Positions 35,229 to 44,347 of a DNA stretch of 64,000 nt are shown here, piece after piece. The position numbers and the translations under genes were made by a program. The DNA is from Acidimicrobiia bacterium (GTDB lineage: Bacteria > Actinomycetota > Acidimicrobiia > Spongiisociales > JAHEDJ01), in contig DATIPS010000055.1 in the NCBI GenBank assembly GCA_035471805.1, positions 1 through 64,000 of the forward strand. The letters run 5' to 3'. The notes under the pieces were generated by a model. It did not search any database. It saw nothing but the letters and a program-made list of their open reading frames with translations, and was not told the origin of the DNA. The number at the start of each line of letters is the position of its first letter. The first letter of the stretch is position 1.

Positions 35229-36295
35229 CGGATCCCCGTCTGCGACAGATAGGGGGTTATCGAATCGTCGTTGAGGACCTTGTCCAGTGCATCGATCGGA
35301 TCGATCTTGCCGGCCTGGAGGAGCTCGACGATAGAGGCGTCCATCGTTCGCATGCCCTCCTTCTTTCCGGTCTGGAGTGCTGAGGGAATCTGGAACGTCT
35401 TGCCCTCACGGATGAGGTTGGCGATCGCCGGGGTGCACATCATCAACTCCAGTGCAGCGATGCGTCCCGGCTGGTCGACGCGTTTGAACAACGTCTGAGC
35501 TATAACGGCCTTGAGGGAGTCGGCCAGCGTGGAACGGATCTGCGGCTGCTCACGGGAGGGGAATACCTCGACGATTCTGTCGACGGTCTTCGCCGCGTTG
35601 AGTGTGTGGAGGGTTCCGAAAACGAGATGACCCGTGGATGCCGCCTCGAGAGCCAGGCGGATTGTCTCCAGATCCCGCATCTCGCCGACCATGATGACGT
35701 CCGGGTCCTCTCGCAGTGCAGAACGCAGCGCGGCGGCGAAGGACTCTGTGTGATTGCCGACCTCACGGTGGCTCACGAGGGCCTTGATGCCCTTGTGGAC
35801 GAACTCGATCGGGTCTTCGATGGTGATCAAGTTGTCGGTACGGGTCTTGTTGACCTCGTCGATGATTGCCGCCAGCGTGGTTGATTTCCCCGACCCGGTT
35901 GGACCCGTGACAAGCACCAGGCCCTGGCGGAGCTGGGCGAGCCGACCTACTTGCTCGGGAAGGCCGAGTTCGGTGCAGGTCAGGATGTGTGAGGGAATCA
36001 GACGAAATACTGCTGCTGATCCGTTCTTCTGCAGGAAGAGGTTGGCGCGGAACCGGGCGACTCCCTCGAGTTCGTATCCGAAATCGGCATCGCCCAGATC
36101 TGAGTACGTCTTCCAAAGTGAAGGTGGCGTGATCTCCTGAAGCAACGGCCGGAGCGCGGCATCACCGAGGACGGGGCTCTTGAGCCGAACCAGTTCACCG
36201 TCGATGCGCATGATCGGCGGGTTGCCGGTTACGAGGTGAAGGTCGGAAGCGCCGTGCTCCTGCATGGCACGAAACAGTGTGTCGAGTTGAGCCAA
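35225..36295 (-). CDS. pilT: Type IV pilus retraction ATPase PilT
   Basis: A 356-residue hexameric ATPase of the PilT/GspE family: EHGASDLHLVTG near residue 11-22, Walker A GPTGSGKST near 130, the Asp box TIEDPIEF near 155-162, Walker B DVIMVGEMRDLETIR near 196-210, and the His box FGTLHTLNAAKTVDRIV near 225-241. Two details mark it as PilT: the C-terminal part (LMMCTPAIANLIREGKTFQIPSALQTG) and the typical LAQLDTLFRAM N-terminus, which sets the TTG start at 36295. The frame is open further upstream but without homology. PilT pulls in type IV pili; no other pilus genes of that type are adjacent. Confidence 0.88.
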   Translation of the reverse strand: MAQLDTLFRAMQEHGASDLHLVTGNPPIMRIDGELVRLKSPVLGDAALRPLLQEITPPSLWKTYSDLGDADFGYELEGVARFRANLFLQKNGSAAVFRLIPSHILTCTELGLPEQVGRLAQLRQGLVLVTGPTGSGKSTTLAAIIDEVNKTRTDNLITIEDPIEFVHKGIKALVSHREVGNHTESFAAALRSALREDPDVIMVGEMRDLETIRLALEAASTGHLVFGTLHTLNAAKTVDRIVEVFPSREQPQIRSTLADSLKAVIAQTLFKRVDQPGRIAALELMMCTPAIANLIREGKTFQIPSALQTGKKEGMRTMDASIVELLQAGKIDPIDALDKVLNDDSITPYLSQTGIR

Positions 36296-36431
36296 GTCTG
36301 CCGTCCCTGCTGGTCGTATTTCAGGTGTTGGTAATCGGTGCGGCCGGACGAGTTCTTGAGGGGTTTGAGGATGTGTGCGGCAACACGCGCCGCCCATTGG
36401 ACCAGACTGGTGGTGTCGAAGGGAAAGAGTG

Positions 36432-37700
36432 ATGGTGGACAAGCCCAGGTCGGCGCGACAAGTCGGCCGCGCCGTCGCGAATGGTGCCAAGCAGGCGATG
36501 CTGGCGGGGGGCCGGAGCGTCGACCGCTGGGTGTCGGTGCATGGCCCGGCGTTCAAGCGACTGGCCGTCACCCAGGCGGTGGCCTACGCCGGGGACACGC
36601 TGGTCGCCATCGGGTTGGCGGGGACGATCTTCTTCGACGTACCCTCGGCGGAAGCCCGGGGCAAGGTGGCTCTGTATCTGCTCCTCACCCTGGCACCGTT
36701 TGTCGTTCTCAGCCCTTTCCTTCCGCGGATATTCGCCCACCTGCCGAACCCTTATCGTGTCGGACTGGTCGGCAGCGGCAGCCTGCGTGCCGTGGTGACG
36801 GTGGTTCTGCTGTTGGTAGGACTCGACGGCTTCTGGCTCTTCCCGCTCGCATTCGGGCTCCTTGTTCTGTCCCGTCTGCATGGAATCGCCAGGAGCTCGC
36901 TGCTGCCGATCACCGTCCCCGAGTCGGCGGCCCTGGTGGCGGCGAACTCTCGCCTGGCACAGGTGGGTTTGGCTGCGGGAGCAGTTGCCGCCCCGCTCGG
37001 GGCGCTGCTGATGCAGACACTCGGATCGGAGGGTTCACTGGTGCTTGCCGTCGGGGCGTATGTTGCGACAGCCTTGCTGGCGCTCGGGATCGAGAGTCCG
37101 GCCCAGGTGCAGGGCCTCGAGATGGACCGGGGCCGGCCTTGGTCGCCACCGCGGGTAGTCCGGCTGTCGATGACGGCGACCGCGATGGTGCGACTGTTGC
37201 ACGGGTTTCTGGTTCTCCTTCTTGCTTTTGCGTTCAAGGAGGTTGATGCAGGTTTGCTCGACTTCGGAGCTCTACTGGCAGCTGCCGGCGCCGGCTTCGG
37301 GCTGGCCTCGCTGCTGGCACCTTGGTTGGAGCAACGGTTGCGGGAGGAACCCATGGTGGTTTCGGCGTTGGCTATTCAGGCGGCGGCCGCCTTCATCGCC
37401 GCGCAGGTCTTCGGCCTGGCGGCAGGAGCGGCTGTTGCCGCCGGGGCCGGACTGGCCTGGGGAACGGCCAAGTTCGCATTCGACGGGATGCTCCAGCACC
37501 ACACGAAGACCGATCTGCGCGGACTGGCCTTCACGCGCTCAGAGACCCTCTTTCAGATCGCCTGGGTAATAGGGGCGATCGTGCCTGTGGCTATACCGCT
37601 CGGTGTGTCTCTCGGACTGGCTCTAGCCGGCACTTCGGCGCTGGCGGCGCAGGCGGTGATCGTGTCCGGGCTGCTGGTCTCGATCCGGGACAGTCGCTGA
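36432..37700 (+). CDS. MFS-like transporter
   Basis: A 422-residue membrane protein with ten to twelve helices and a long N-terminal cytoplasmic region (about 40 residues). The order of helices and the loop LPRIFAHLPNPYRVGLVGSGSLRAV near 100 are MFS-like, as is the second half starting around RPWSPPRVVRLSMTATAMVRLLHGFLVLLLAF. ATG 36432 is chosen over an upstream GTG three bases away; upstream coding is not supported. Substrate unknown; it may be a drug-type exporter. Confidence 0.7.
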   Translation: MVDKPRSARQVGRAVANGAKQAMLAGGRSVDRWVSVHGPAFKRLAVTQAVAYAGDTLVAIGLAGTIFFDVPSAEARGKVALYLLLTLAPFVVLSPFLPRIFAHLPNPYRVGLVGSGSLRAVVTVVLLLVGLDGFWLFPLAFGLLVLSRLHGIARSSLLPITVPESAALVAANSRLAQVGLAAGAVAAPLGALLMQTLGSEGSLVLAVGAYVATALLALGIESPAQVQGLEMDRGRPWSPPRVVRLSMTATAMVRLLHGFLVLLLAFAFKEVDAGLLDFGALLAAAGAGFGLASLLAPWLEQRLREEPMVVSALAIQAAAAFIAAQVFGLAAGAAVAAGAGLAWGTAKFAFDGMLQHHTKTDLRGLAFTRSETLFQIAWVIGAIVPVAIPLGVSLGLALAGTSALAAQAVIVSGLLVSIRDSR

Positions 37701-37704
37701 GCAT

Positions 37705-37753
37705 TTTCTCAGCAATGCTGATAACCCCCGGGATCAACAGTATTGCTGAGAAA
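37705..37753 (+). repeat. 49-bp intergenic palindrome, copy 3
   Basis: Arms GCAATGCTG and CAGTATTGC form eight pairs and one G-T wobble; outer TTTCTC and GAGAAA are perfect. Centre CCCCCGGGATCAA. It lies four bases after the MFS gene, in the gap to the convergent rhomboid gene. Confidence 0.85.
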
Positions 37754-37761
37754 CCGAGTGT

Positions 37762-38331
37762 CTACCTCGGTTTGCTCAGCAGAACGGCCGCCAGCACTCC
37801 CGCGCCTAATCCGAACAGATGTCCCTCCCACGAGATTCCGCGCTGAATCGGGAGGATGCCGACGAGGATTGCTCCTCCGTAGAACACGAAGACGCCAACC
37901 CCGACTGCCTTCCACAGCAGGTCCTTCTCGATGAACCCAACGACGAGCAGGTATCCGATGTATCCGAAGATGAGGATGCTGACCCCGATGTGGATGTGGG
38001 TTCTGGCGAACAGCCAGACCGCCAATCCGCCGACCAGCATGATCACGAGGCTGACGGCCGTCCAGCGGCGGAGGCCTCGCAACATGACCAGCCCGCCGAC
38101 GACGATGAACGGGATCGTGTTCGAGATGAGATGTCCGAACGTGCCGTGCAGAAACGGCGCCCAGAGGATCCCATCGAAGCCCGAGAGTGTGCGTGGCGTT
38201 ATCCCCTGAGCCTGCAACGCATCGTCCAGAAACAGGCTGTCGATGATCTCGACCAGCCACATCAGCGCCACGAAGCCGAGAAGGACCTGAATCTCCCTGG
38301 TCGGGACCTTCCGTTCAACCGCGTCATCCAT
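37762..38331 (-). CDS. Rhomboid-family intramembrane protease
   Basis: A 189-residue protein with six helices. FLHGTFGHLISNTIPFIVVGG near residue 60-80 is the conserved His/Asn block on helix 2, HIGVSILIFGYIGYLLV near 114-130 has the catalytic Ser in GxSx, and EGHLFGLGAGVLAAV near 168-182 supplies the catalytic His. The Ser motif is GVSI rather than the common GASG, as in some minimal rhomboids. Substrates unknown. Confidence 0.8.
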   Translation of the reverse strand: MDDAVERKVPTREIQVLLGFVALMWLVEIIDSLFLDDALQAQGITPRTLSGFDGILWAPFLHGTFGHLISNTIPFIVVGGLVMLRGLRRWTAVSLVIMLVGGLAVWLFARTHIHIGVSILIFGYIGYLLVVGFIEKDLLWKAVGVGVFVFYGGAILVGILPIQRGISWEGHLFGLGAGVLAAVLLSKPR

Positions 38332-38376
38332 CGTGGGTCAACCTAGCGGCAATCCGCCCCCCGGTCGTGGGATGAT

Positions 38377-39558
38377 TCAGGCGACCTTCCACACCCTCCA
38401 CAAAGCCGTCGGGTCGCTGAGCGGGTCACCGTGGACGAGAAAGAAGTCTGCAGGTCCGCCGATTTCGATCGCTCCCGCACCCGGTTCGCCGAGAAGCTCA
38501 CCGCCGCGCCAGGTGACCGCCGCCAGGGCCTCCCAGGGTTCGAGGCCTGCCCGTACCATCGCTTCGACTTCCCAGGCGAGCTGATTGGCCCGCAACGAAC
38601 CCCCACCGAAGTCCGTGCCGGCTGCTATCGGCACCCCGGCTTTCCGGGCGATGCGAAGGCTCTCTTCCCCGTGCTCGAGACGGTCGGCGATGGCGGAACG
38701 TGACTCCGCCTCGACGAAGCGGGGGATCGTCGTCGTAGTCGAGAATGACTGCCACGACGACATGACCGCCAGGGTCGAGACCACGAACACCCCATTGGCG
38801 GCCATGCTCTTCGCGGTGTCGGCGTCGATCTCGAACCCGTGCTCGACGGCATCGACCCTTGCCTCCGCTCCGATCCGGGTTCCGTGGAGTCGGGTGGCGT
38901 GCGCGGTCACCTTGGCGCCCCGGGCATGGACCGCGTTCACAACCGCGGCCACCTCGTCGACCGTCCACGGGGCGGTGTCCTTGTCCGGGCCGTCGAGGTA
39001 CAGCTTTATCAGGTCGGCGCCTTCGTCGAGCTGGGCCACTGCGGCGGCAACGAGCGCCTCACCATCGTCGGCCTCGACGGTCAGGCCGGGCGGCAAAGCC
39101 CCCGACTTCGTCAGCCATGTTCCGGCGGCGCGGATATAGGGCGCCAGGCGGCCGCGGCCCGCCCAGGCATCGCGGATCTGGATGGCCATTGCCCGCTCGC
39201 CGCCGGCCGGGTCGGGCCGGCGCGGGGATCCGACGTCCCTCACCCAGCGCACCCCTGCCGCCATCAGCAGCCGGGCGTTGTCTTCTGCCACCTGCTCGAG
39301 CTCCGGGCGTGGATCCTGCCCCCGCTCTATCCAGTGGGAACCGCCCGGCAAGCTCAGGTGGCTGTGCGAGTCGACCATCGAGGGAACGATCGTTGTGCCG
39401 CCCGCATCGACCACCCGTGCGTCGCCCGGGTCCGGTTCGGAGTCGGACGGACCCATCCAACTGATCACACCGCCGGATACCAGCACGCTCACACCCATTT
39501 GCAGATCCGGCGATCTGGCGTCGGTCAGCGCGGCGTCTCGATAGAGGATGCGATCCAC
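38377..39558 (-). CDS. Amidohydrolase (imidazolonepropionase-like)
   Basis: A 393-residue TIM-barrel amidohydrolase. VDSHSHLSLPGGSHW near residue 61-75 is the first metal-binding motif; VTAHATRLHGTRIGAEARVDAVEHGFEID near 186-215 holds two further His; AAGTDFGGGSLRAN near 306-319 has the metal-binding Asp. The C-terminal sheet VLVSGGVISWMGPSD is the small beta-sandwich. A TTGGAG site favours GTG 39558 over an upstream TTG (39585). Substrate unknown; relatives hydrolyse cyclic amides or imides such as hydantoins. Confidence 0.8.
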   Translation of the reverse strand: MDRILYRDAALTDARSPDLQMGVSVLVSGGVISWMGPSDSEPDPGDARVVDAGGTTIVPSMVDSHSHLSLPGGSHWIERGQDPRPELEQVAEDNARLLMAAGVRWVRDVGSPRRPDPAGGERAMAIQIRDAWAGRGRLAPYIRAAGTWLTKSGALPPGLTVEADDGEALVAAAVAQLDEGADLIKLYLDGPDKDTAPWTVDEVAAVVNAVHARGAKVTAHATRLHGTRIGAEARVDAVEHGFEIDADTAKSMAANGVFVVSTLAVMSSWQSFSTTTTIPRFVEAESRSAIADRLEHGEESLRIARKAGVPIAAGTDFGGGSLRANQLAWEVEAMVRAGLEPWEALAAVTWRGGELLGEPGAGAIEIGGPADFFLVHGDPLSDPTALWRVWKVA

Positions 39559-39619
39559 TGGGGCTCCAATCTCGGTTCGCTCCAACGTTAGGGATTCCGG
39601 GGCCCGTCCGTTGACGACC

Positions 39620-41008
39620 TCAGATCTGACCTGAGTCCGTCATCCGACCGAGAAGCTCGAGGTACTCCGGGTCGGCATAGCGGTCCGGCCGGAACCAGCG
39701 TGCGTAGGCCGGCAGGGGAGCCCCGGTGACGTGCAGGGCGCCGAGCTCTCCGGCCGCGGCGGCGGCCATGACTCCGTAGCCCGAGAGGGCACCGACCACC
39801 ACCGATCCCTCCGGTCCGGCCGGTCCGATCAGCGGACGATTCTCTTTGGTCTTCGTGTAATACCCGCCGTCGACGTGAGTCTTCGGGAGCCGCTGGAGGT
39901 ACTTGCCGAAGTCGGGCACCATCGTGGTCAGTCCCCGCATGACGATCTCCGGATAGAGGGGGTCGGCGGGAATCGGGAACGTCGGAGTGCGCACCTCCGG
40001 GTGGTACTCCCATAGACCGAGCACGGTCGCAGCCTCGTCCGAACCTTCCGGGCGGCAGTGTGCTCCCGGTCCGAGCCGGTCGGTCAGGTGGGCCAGGTGG
40101 GCGTCCGAACTGAGTTCGGAGCGCTCGTCGTCGCTCCAGTCGAGCGTTTGCTCGTCATTCCAGATCAGCATGGGAGCCGAGCGAGGAAGGGCGGAGAATG
40201 AGTCGCGGAAGGAGACTTTGCGGTGGACCTCCGAGAACACCGGAAGGTCGACACCGGCCAGCTGGCCCACTTCTCCGATCAGCGGTCCGGCCGCGTTGAC
40301 GAAATGTCTCGTGGCGATCGAGCCGCCCGATTGCAGTCGTACCGCTTTCACCGTTCCCTCCGACTCCTCTACGCCCACGACCCGGTCGGTGGTCAACTCC
40401 ACGCCGGCTGCTCTCGCCTGTTCGAGCAGCCAGGCTCCGAGCTGCTGCGCCGAGAACCAGCCGGCCCTCCGCGCGTGCAGTCCGCCGGCTACCGCCGGGG
40501 AGAGGTGCGGGTAATGGGTTCGCAGAGCGGTCCCGTCCATGAACAGATCCGCCCCGGCGGGGGCAGACTCATATCCGATGGCCTGTGCCGGCGTGTAGGG
40601 AGGGTCGCCGGGTCTCCCCAGGTGAACTCGAAGCTCTCCCCCTCCCAGGGCGGAGATCGCTTCCGATTCCGATCGCATACCCGCCAGCCGATCCGGGTCG
40701 GCGGTGACATAGAGGTAGCCGCGACGCGAGAGGTTGAAGATGTTGCCGCTCTCGGCAGCCCACTCTTCGAGCAGGTCTATGGACCTGTTCATCAGGTCGA
40801 CCATGCCGCTACCCGGCCCCGGCCACCAGTTTCGGTAGCACTCCGTCGATTTGTCGCTGGTCAGGGTCAAGGGGGGAAGCGGATCGCACACCCGGACCTT
40901 CTCGACTCCGTTCCGAACCGAGAGGTGATAGGCCGTCGAGATACCGGCGATGCCCGCCCCGGCGATCACAACGTCCGCCCTCTCGGTGCGGTTCGATCTT
41001 GCCTGCAT
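39620..41008 (-). CDS. FAD-dependent oxidoreductase (DAO family)
   Basis: A 462-residue protein with the FAD-binding GAGIAGISTAYHL near residue 16-28 (GxGxxG), a middle substrate domain and the C-terminal block ALSGYGVMAAAAAGELGALHVTGAPLP near 408-434. This is the D-amino-acid/sarcosine oxidase family. The absence of a covalent-flavin Cys region typical of monomeric sarcosine oxidase suggests a general amine or dehydrogenase-type member. It is divergent from the AhpD-like gene with about 256 bases between them. Confidence 0.8.
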   Translation of the reverse strand: MQARSNRTERADVVIAGAGIAGISTAYHLSVRNGVEKVRVCDPLPPLTLTSDKSTECYRNWWPGPGSGMVDLMNRSIDLLEEWAAESGNIFNLSRRGYLYVTADPDRLAGMRSESEAISALGGGELRVHLGRPGDPPYTPAQAIGYESAPAGADLFMDGTALRTHYPHLSPAVAGGLHARRAGWFSAQQLGAWLLEQARAAGVELTTDRVVGVEESEGTVKAVRLQSGGSIATRHFVNAAGPLIGEVGQLAGVDLPVFSEVHRKVSFRDSFSALPRSAPMLIWNDEQTLDWSDDERSELSSDAHLAHLTDRLGPGAHCRPEGSDEAATVLGLWEYHPEVRTPTFPIPADPLYPEIVMRGLTTMVPDFGKYLQRLPKTHVDGGYYTKTKENRPLIGPAGPEGSVVVGALSGYGVMAAAAAGELGALHVTGAPLPAYARWFRPDRYADPEYLELLGRMTDSGQI

Positions 41009-41264
41009 GACGCCACACTATTCACAGAAGCGCCGCGACCATCTCTGCCGTGGGGTTTCAAGGCGAGCTGCCCGACCCTGCGCGGCAGCCGGTGGGTCCG
41101 TGCCCGCCGGTGGACTACTCCGACCGCGGTCGGGATCATCACGATGTCTGTCAGGAAGTGAGAGGGGCCGGCCCGAACCGGACCGGACATAGGGTTGGGT
41201 CGTTCCCCATCGGCTCAGCCGGGGCTTGATACCGGTCCCGTGGCGGCGGGGTAGGGTGAATGAA

Positions 41265-42227
41265 GTGCATTTCAGCGAGTATTCCGTTGCCATTCGACCG
41301 GATCTCCTTGCAGGCCTCCGCAGCCTCTGGTCGAACCTGGCCGCCCCCGGGACCTGGTGGTCGGGAGCGCAGCGGGTGGCAATCGCCGCAGCCGCCAGAG
41401 GCGGATCGGCTGAGGGCATTCCGGCCGCCGCAGCCGGTGCAGCCCGGACTATCTACTCCGACATCACATCTACTTCGCGCCGGTGGGTCGAGGATGTGCT
41501 GGCCGCCGGATTGACGATGCCGGCTTTCGTGGAGGTGATCGGAGTAGTCAGCCGTCTGGCCGCGGTCGACGAGTTCAGCAGGGCGCTCGGTCGGCCGCTG
41601 GAGCCGCTGCCGGATTCGCTGCCCGGCGCACCTTCCGGGGTTGAGCCACCTCCAAGTCGTCCCGGGAGATCCTGGGTGCCGATGATCGGAGGCATGTCGA
41701 TCACGGGCGCGTTGAGTCTCGTCCCGGCCGAGGCCCGGGCTCAGGAGGAGATTCACGGGCCGCTCTACATGACCTACGCCCAGATGGCCGATCAGGGGTT
41801 CGAGCGTGAACTCACCCGTCCGCAGATGGAGTTGGTGGCCGGTCGGGTATCCGCAATCAATGAGTGCTTCTACTGAGTGCTCTCACACGTGATGATGCTC
41901 CGGGAGAGCAGCGAGGCATTTGGATACGAGGTAGATCTCCGGGCTGTGACGGACCCTGCCGTCGATTCAGGCATTCCGCATGGGTCGCTGCTGATCGCTT
42001 TCAGCGATGCCGTGTTGAACCGGGCCGGCGCCGAACCCCTCCGGGCGGAACTGATCGAGGCGGTCGGTGAAGACGGATTGGTGGCCACGGCCGGAGTGAT
42101 TGCCAACTTCTCCATGATGAACCGGATCGCCGATGCCACCGGGATGCCGGTCGGCAAGAGGTTCCTGGCCGCGACCGAGGATGTGCGGGAGTTGCTGGGA
42201 CTCGACCGCTTCATCCATGAGTCGTAG
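41265..42227 (+). CDS. AhpD-like selenoprotein (in-frame UGA read as Sec)
   Basis: One 320-residue protein if UGA at 41874-41876 is decoded as selenocysteine (residue 204); otherwise it falls apart into two adjacent frames in the same phase. The site reads NECFY-UGA-VLSH, so Sec takes the place of the second Cys in the CxxC-x3-His redox motif of the alkylhydroperoxidase D/carboxymuconolactone decarboxylase fold. Downstream, ANFSMMNRIADATGMPVG is the usual C-terminal block of this family, showing the part after the UGA is real coding sequence. A SECIS-like hairpin lies at 41896-41910. Start GTG 41265 follows GTAGGG. It would reduce peroxides. A plain nonsense mutation or sequencing error (TGC/TGT to TGA) is the alternative. 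No selA/B/C/D is in this window. Confidence 0.7.
41896..41910 (+). promoter_or_regulatory. SECIS-like hairpin
   Basis: Starting 19 bases after the UGA, TGCTC at 41896-41900 pairs with GAGCA at 41906-41910 around a five-base loop CGGGA, with G among the first loop bases. Stem length, loop size and distance from the UGA fit what is known of bacterial SECIS elements. A competing larger hairpin pairs TGCTCTC (41878-41884) with GAGAGCA (41904-41910). Folding was done by eye. Confidence 0.5.
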
Positions 42228-42248
42228 CAACCGGCCCCAGCAAAGCGC

Positions 42249-42686
42249 CTACTGCTTCCGTCTCCAGACCTCACGCTTGAAGTCCGGACCCAGCAGAGAG
42301 GCGTAGCCGACCTCGGTCTCGACGAACACGAGGTTCGGGTTGTCCGGCGACCGGAAGAACAACGCCGGGTCGTAGGCCATGTCCAGTTCTGCCCACAGGC
42401 GATGGCGGGCTTCCACTGTGTCGTGGACGACGGCCGTTCCCCGGGCGAACAATTCGCCGGGCCCTCCGTCGCCGACGGGCCAGTGGAAGGCGACGTTGGG
42501 GTTCTGGCGGATGTTCCGTGCCTTGCGGCTCGTCCCGTGGGTTGCGAACCATGTGGTCCCCTCCGTGAACCCGAGCGAGACCGGGGCCACGTGCGGCCGC
42601 CCATCGGCCCCGGCCGTCGCCAGGTATGTGATCCAGTTGATTGCGCGGGCCGCCTGAACGAACTCGTCCCAGGTCATGTGCCCCAT
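42249..42686 (-). CDS. Pyridoxamine-5'-phosphate-oxidase-like flavoprotein
   Basis: A 145-residue split-barrel protein. WITYLATAGADGRPHVAPVSLGF near residue 18-40, TWFATHGTSRKARNIRQNPNVAFHWP near 44-70 and ARGTAVVHDT near 81-90 follow the PNPOx/FMN- or F420-binding fold (family of F420-dependent reductases and biliverdin/heme-type proteins). In actinobacteria such proteins often use F420. Start ATG 42686 was chosen by homology; a four-residue-later ATG also exists. Substrate unknown. Confidence 0.75.
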   Translation of the reverse strand: MGHMTWDEFVQAARAINWITYLATAGADGRPHVAPVSLGFTEGTTWFATHGTSRKARNIRQNPNVAFHWPVGDGGPGELFARGTAVVHDTVEARHRLWAELDMAYDPALFFRSPDNPNLVFVETEVGYASLLGPDFKREVWRRKQ

Positions 42687-42747
42687 CTTATGAACCTCAC
42701 GGAGCCGATTCGCGGTGCGGATCGCCCGCGGCGGGCAGAATGGGCCT

Positions 42748-44271
42748 GTGCCACTCCCTTTGCATCGTCTAGTTGAAGCCTCGTCCAGTGTCGCGGCCAC
42801 TCGCAAACGGACCGAGAAGGTCGCGGTTCTCGCCGGCCTCTTCGTCGGGATGGGTGAAGGGGAGGTTCCGATCGTGGTGGCGATGCTGTCGGGCGAACCC
42901 AGACAGGGGAAGATCGGGATCGGTTATCGGGTCATCTCGACGATCGGTGTGCGCCCGGCTCCGGCCGCGACCGTCACGATCGTTGAAGTCGATGCGGCCC
43001 TCACCCAGATCGCCGGCACCTCGGGTCCGGGTTCGCAGGCTGCCAGGCGAGATCTCCTCGCCGGGCTCTTCGGCAGATGCACACGGGACGAACAGGACTT
43101 CCTGAGACGCCTGCTCATCGGCGACGTCCGCCAGGGTGCGCTCGAGGGAATCATGACCGACGCAGTGGCGAAAGCGGCAGGACTGCCGGTGGCCGAGCTT
43201 CGGCGGGCGGCGATGATGCAGCCCGATCTCGGCCGCGTGGCGGTGGTGGCGCTCACCCGGGGGGTCGAGGGCCTGGCGGAGATCAAGCTCCGGGTACTTC
43301 GCCCGGTTCAACCGATGCTCGCCAAGACGGCACCTTCTGCGGCGGAGGCCATCGAAGCGGAGGGTCTCTCATCTGTTGAATGGAAACTCGACGGGGTCCG
43401 TATTCAGGTCCATCGCTCCGCCGGAGAGGTCCGGGTTTTCACCAGAAACCTCAACGACGTCACCGACCGGCTGACCGACGTTGTCGATCTGGTCCTCGGA
43501 TTCACAGGGGACCGATTCGTGCTCGATGGTGAGGTCATGTCGCTTACCACCGACGGCAAGCCCCGACCGTTCACCGAAACGATGAGTCGTTTCGGAACCG
43601 AGGATCGTCGCGAAGACACCGCACCCGTCATTCCGTTCTTCTTCGATCTCCTGTGCGAGGGCGATGTGGACCTGACGGAACGGCCGCTTTCCGAACGGCA
43701 AGCAGTGCTGGACACGGTCGTGCCCCCGGCATACCGCGTGCCGAGGGTCCTGACGGACGACCCGGTTGAGGCGCAGAACATCCTCGATGAGTCCCGCAGT
43801 CGCGGCCATGAGGGAATCATGGTCAAGCGCCTCGATTCACCCTACGAGGCAGGCCGGCGGGGCGCTACGTGGCTGAAGGTCAAACCCGCCCACACCCTCG
43901 ATCTCGTCGTGCTGGCCGTCGAGTGGGGGAGCGGCCGGCGATCCGGATGGCTTTCGAACATCCACCTGGGGGCGCGCGATGCCTCTTCCGGTGATTACGT
44001 CATGCTCGGGAAGACCTTCAAGGGGATGACCGACGACATGCTCGCCTGGCAGACGGAGCGGTTCCTCGAGCTGGAGACACATCGTGAGGGGCATGTCGTC
44101 TTCGTGCGGCCCGAGCAGGTGGTTGAAGTCGCCTTCGACGGTATCCAGGCGAGTTCCCGCTATCCCGGCGGTATGGCACTTCGGTTTGCCCGGGTGAAGG
44201 GATATCGGCCCGACAAGCAGGCGCGAGAGGCAGACACGGTCGAAACGGTCCGGGCGATCTTCGGCGGTTGA
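42748..44271 (+). CDS. ligB: ATP-dependent DNA ligase, actinobacterial LigB type
   Basis: A 507-residue DNA ligase. VEWKLDGVRIQVHR near residue 210-223 is motif I with the AMP-accepting Lys; the N-terminal DNA-binding domain (about 1-200), LSNIHLGARD near 399-408 and the OB-fold ending VEVAFDGIQASSRYPGGMALRFARV follow. The length and residue pattern match mycobacterial LigB closely throughout. LigB-type enzymes seal nicks using ATP and are dispensable alongside the NAD-dependent LigA. GTG 42748 is set by alignment of the N-terminus (PLHRLVEASSSVAATRKRTEKVAVLA). Confidence 0.9.
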   Translation: MPLPLHRLVEASSSVAATRKRTEKVAVLAGLFVGMGEGEVPIVVAMLSGEPRQGKIGIGYRVISTIGVRPAPAATVTIVEVDAALTQIAGTSGPGSQAARRDLLAGLFGRCTRDEQDFLRRLLIGDVRQGALEGIMTDAVAKAAGLPVAELRRAAMMQPDLGRVAVVALTRGVEGLAEIKLRVLRPVQPMLAKTAPSAAEAIEAEGLSSVEWKLDGVRIQVHRSAGEVRVFTRNLNDVTDRLTDVVDLVLGFTGDRFVLDGEVMSLTTDGKPRPFTETMSRFGTEDRREDTAPVIPFFFDLLCEGDVDLTERPLSERQAVLDTVVPPAYRVPRVLTDDPVEAQNILDESRSRGHEGIMVKRLDSPYEAGRRGATWLKVKPAHTLDLVVLAVEWGSGRRSGWLSNIHLGARDASSGDYVMLGKTFKGMTDDMLAWQTERFLELETHREGHVVFVRPEQVVEVAFDGIQASSRYPGGMALRFARVKGYRPDKQAREADTVETVRAIFGG

Positions 44272-44347
44272 GCCGGTGAGGTTCGCCCGCTGATCGTGCC
44301 GGCCTCGTGTGAGTCTGCCAGTCTTGGATGGCGAAGATGGGAACGAG

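Noticed and set aside
41009..41264. Possible small gene in the 256-base gap between the FAD oxidoreductase and AhpD-like genes
   Set aside because: Short frames exist but lack ribosome-binding sites and coding character; I see only divergent promoter space.
41226..41876. A free-standing 216-residue protein, and a separate 116-residue one at 41877-42227
   Set aside because: They are in the same phase, meet exactly at a TGA and together make one AhpD-fold protein; treating them as two genes would break a conserved redox motif.
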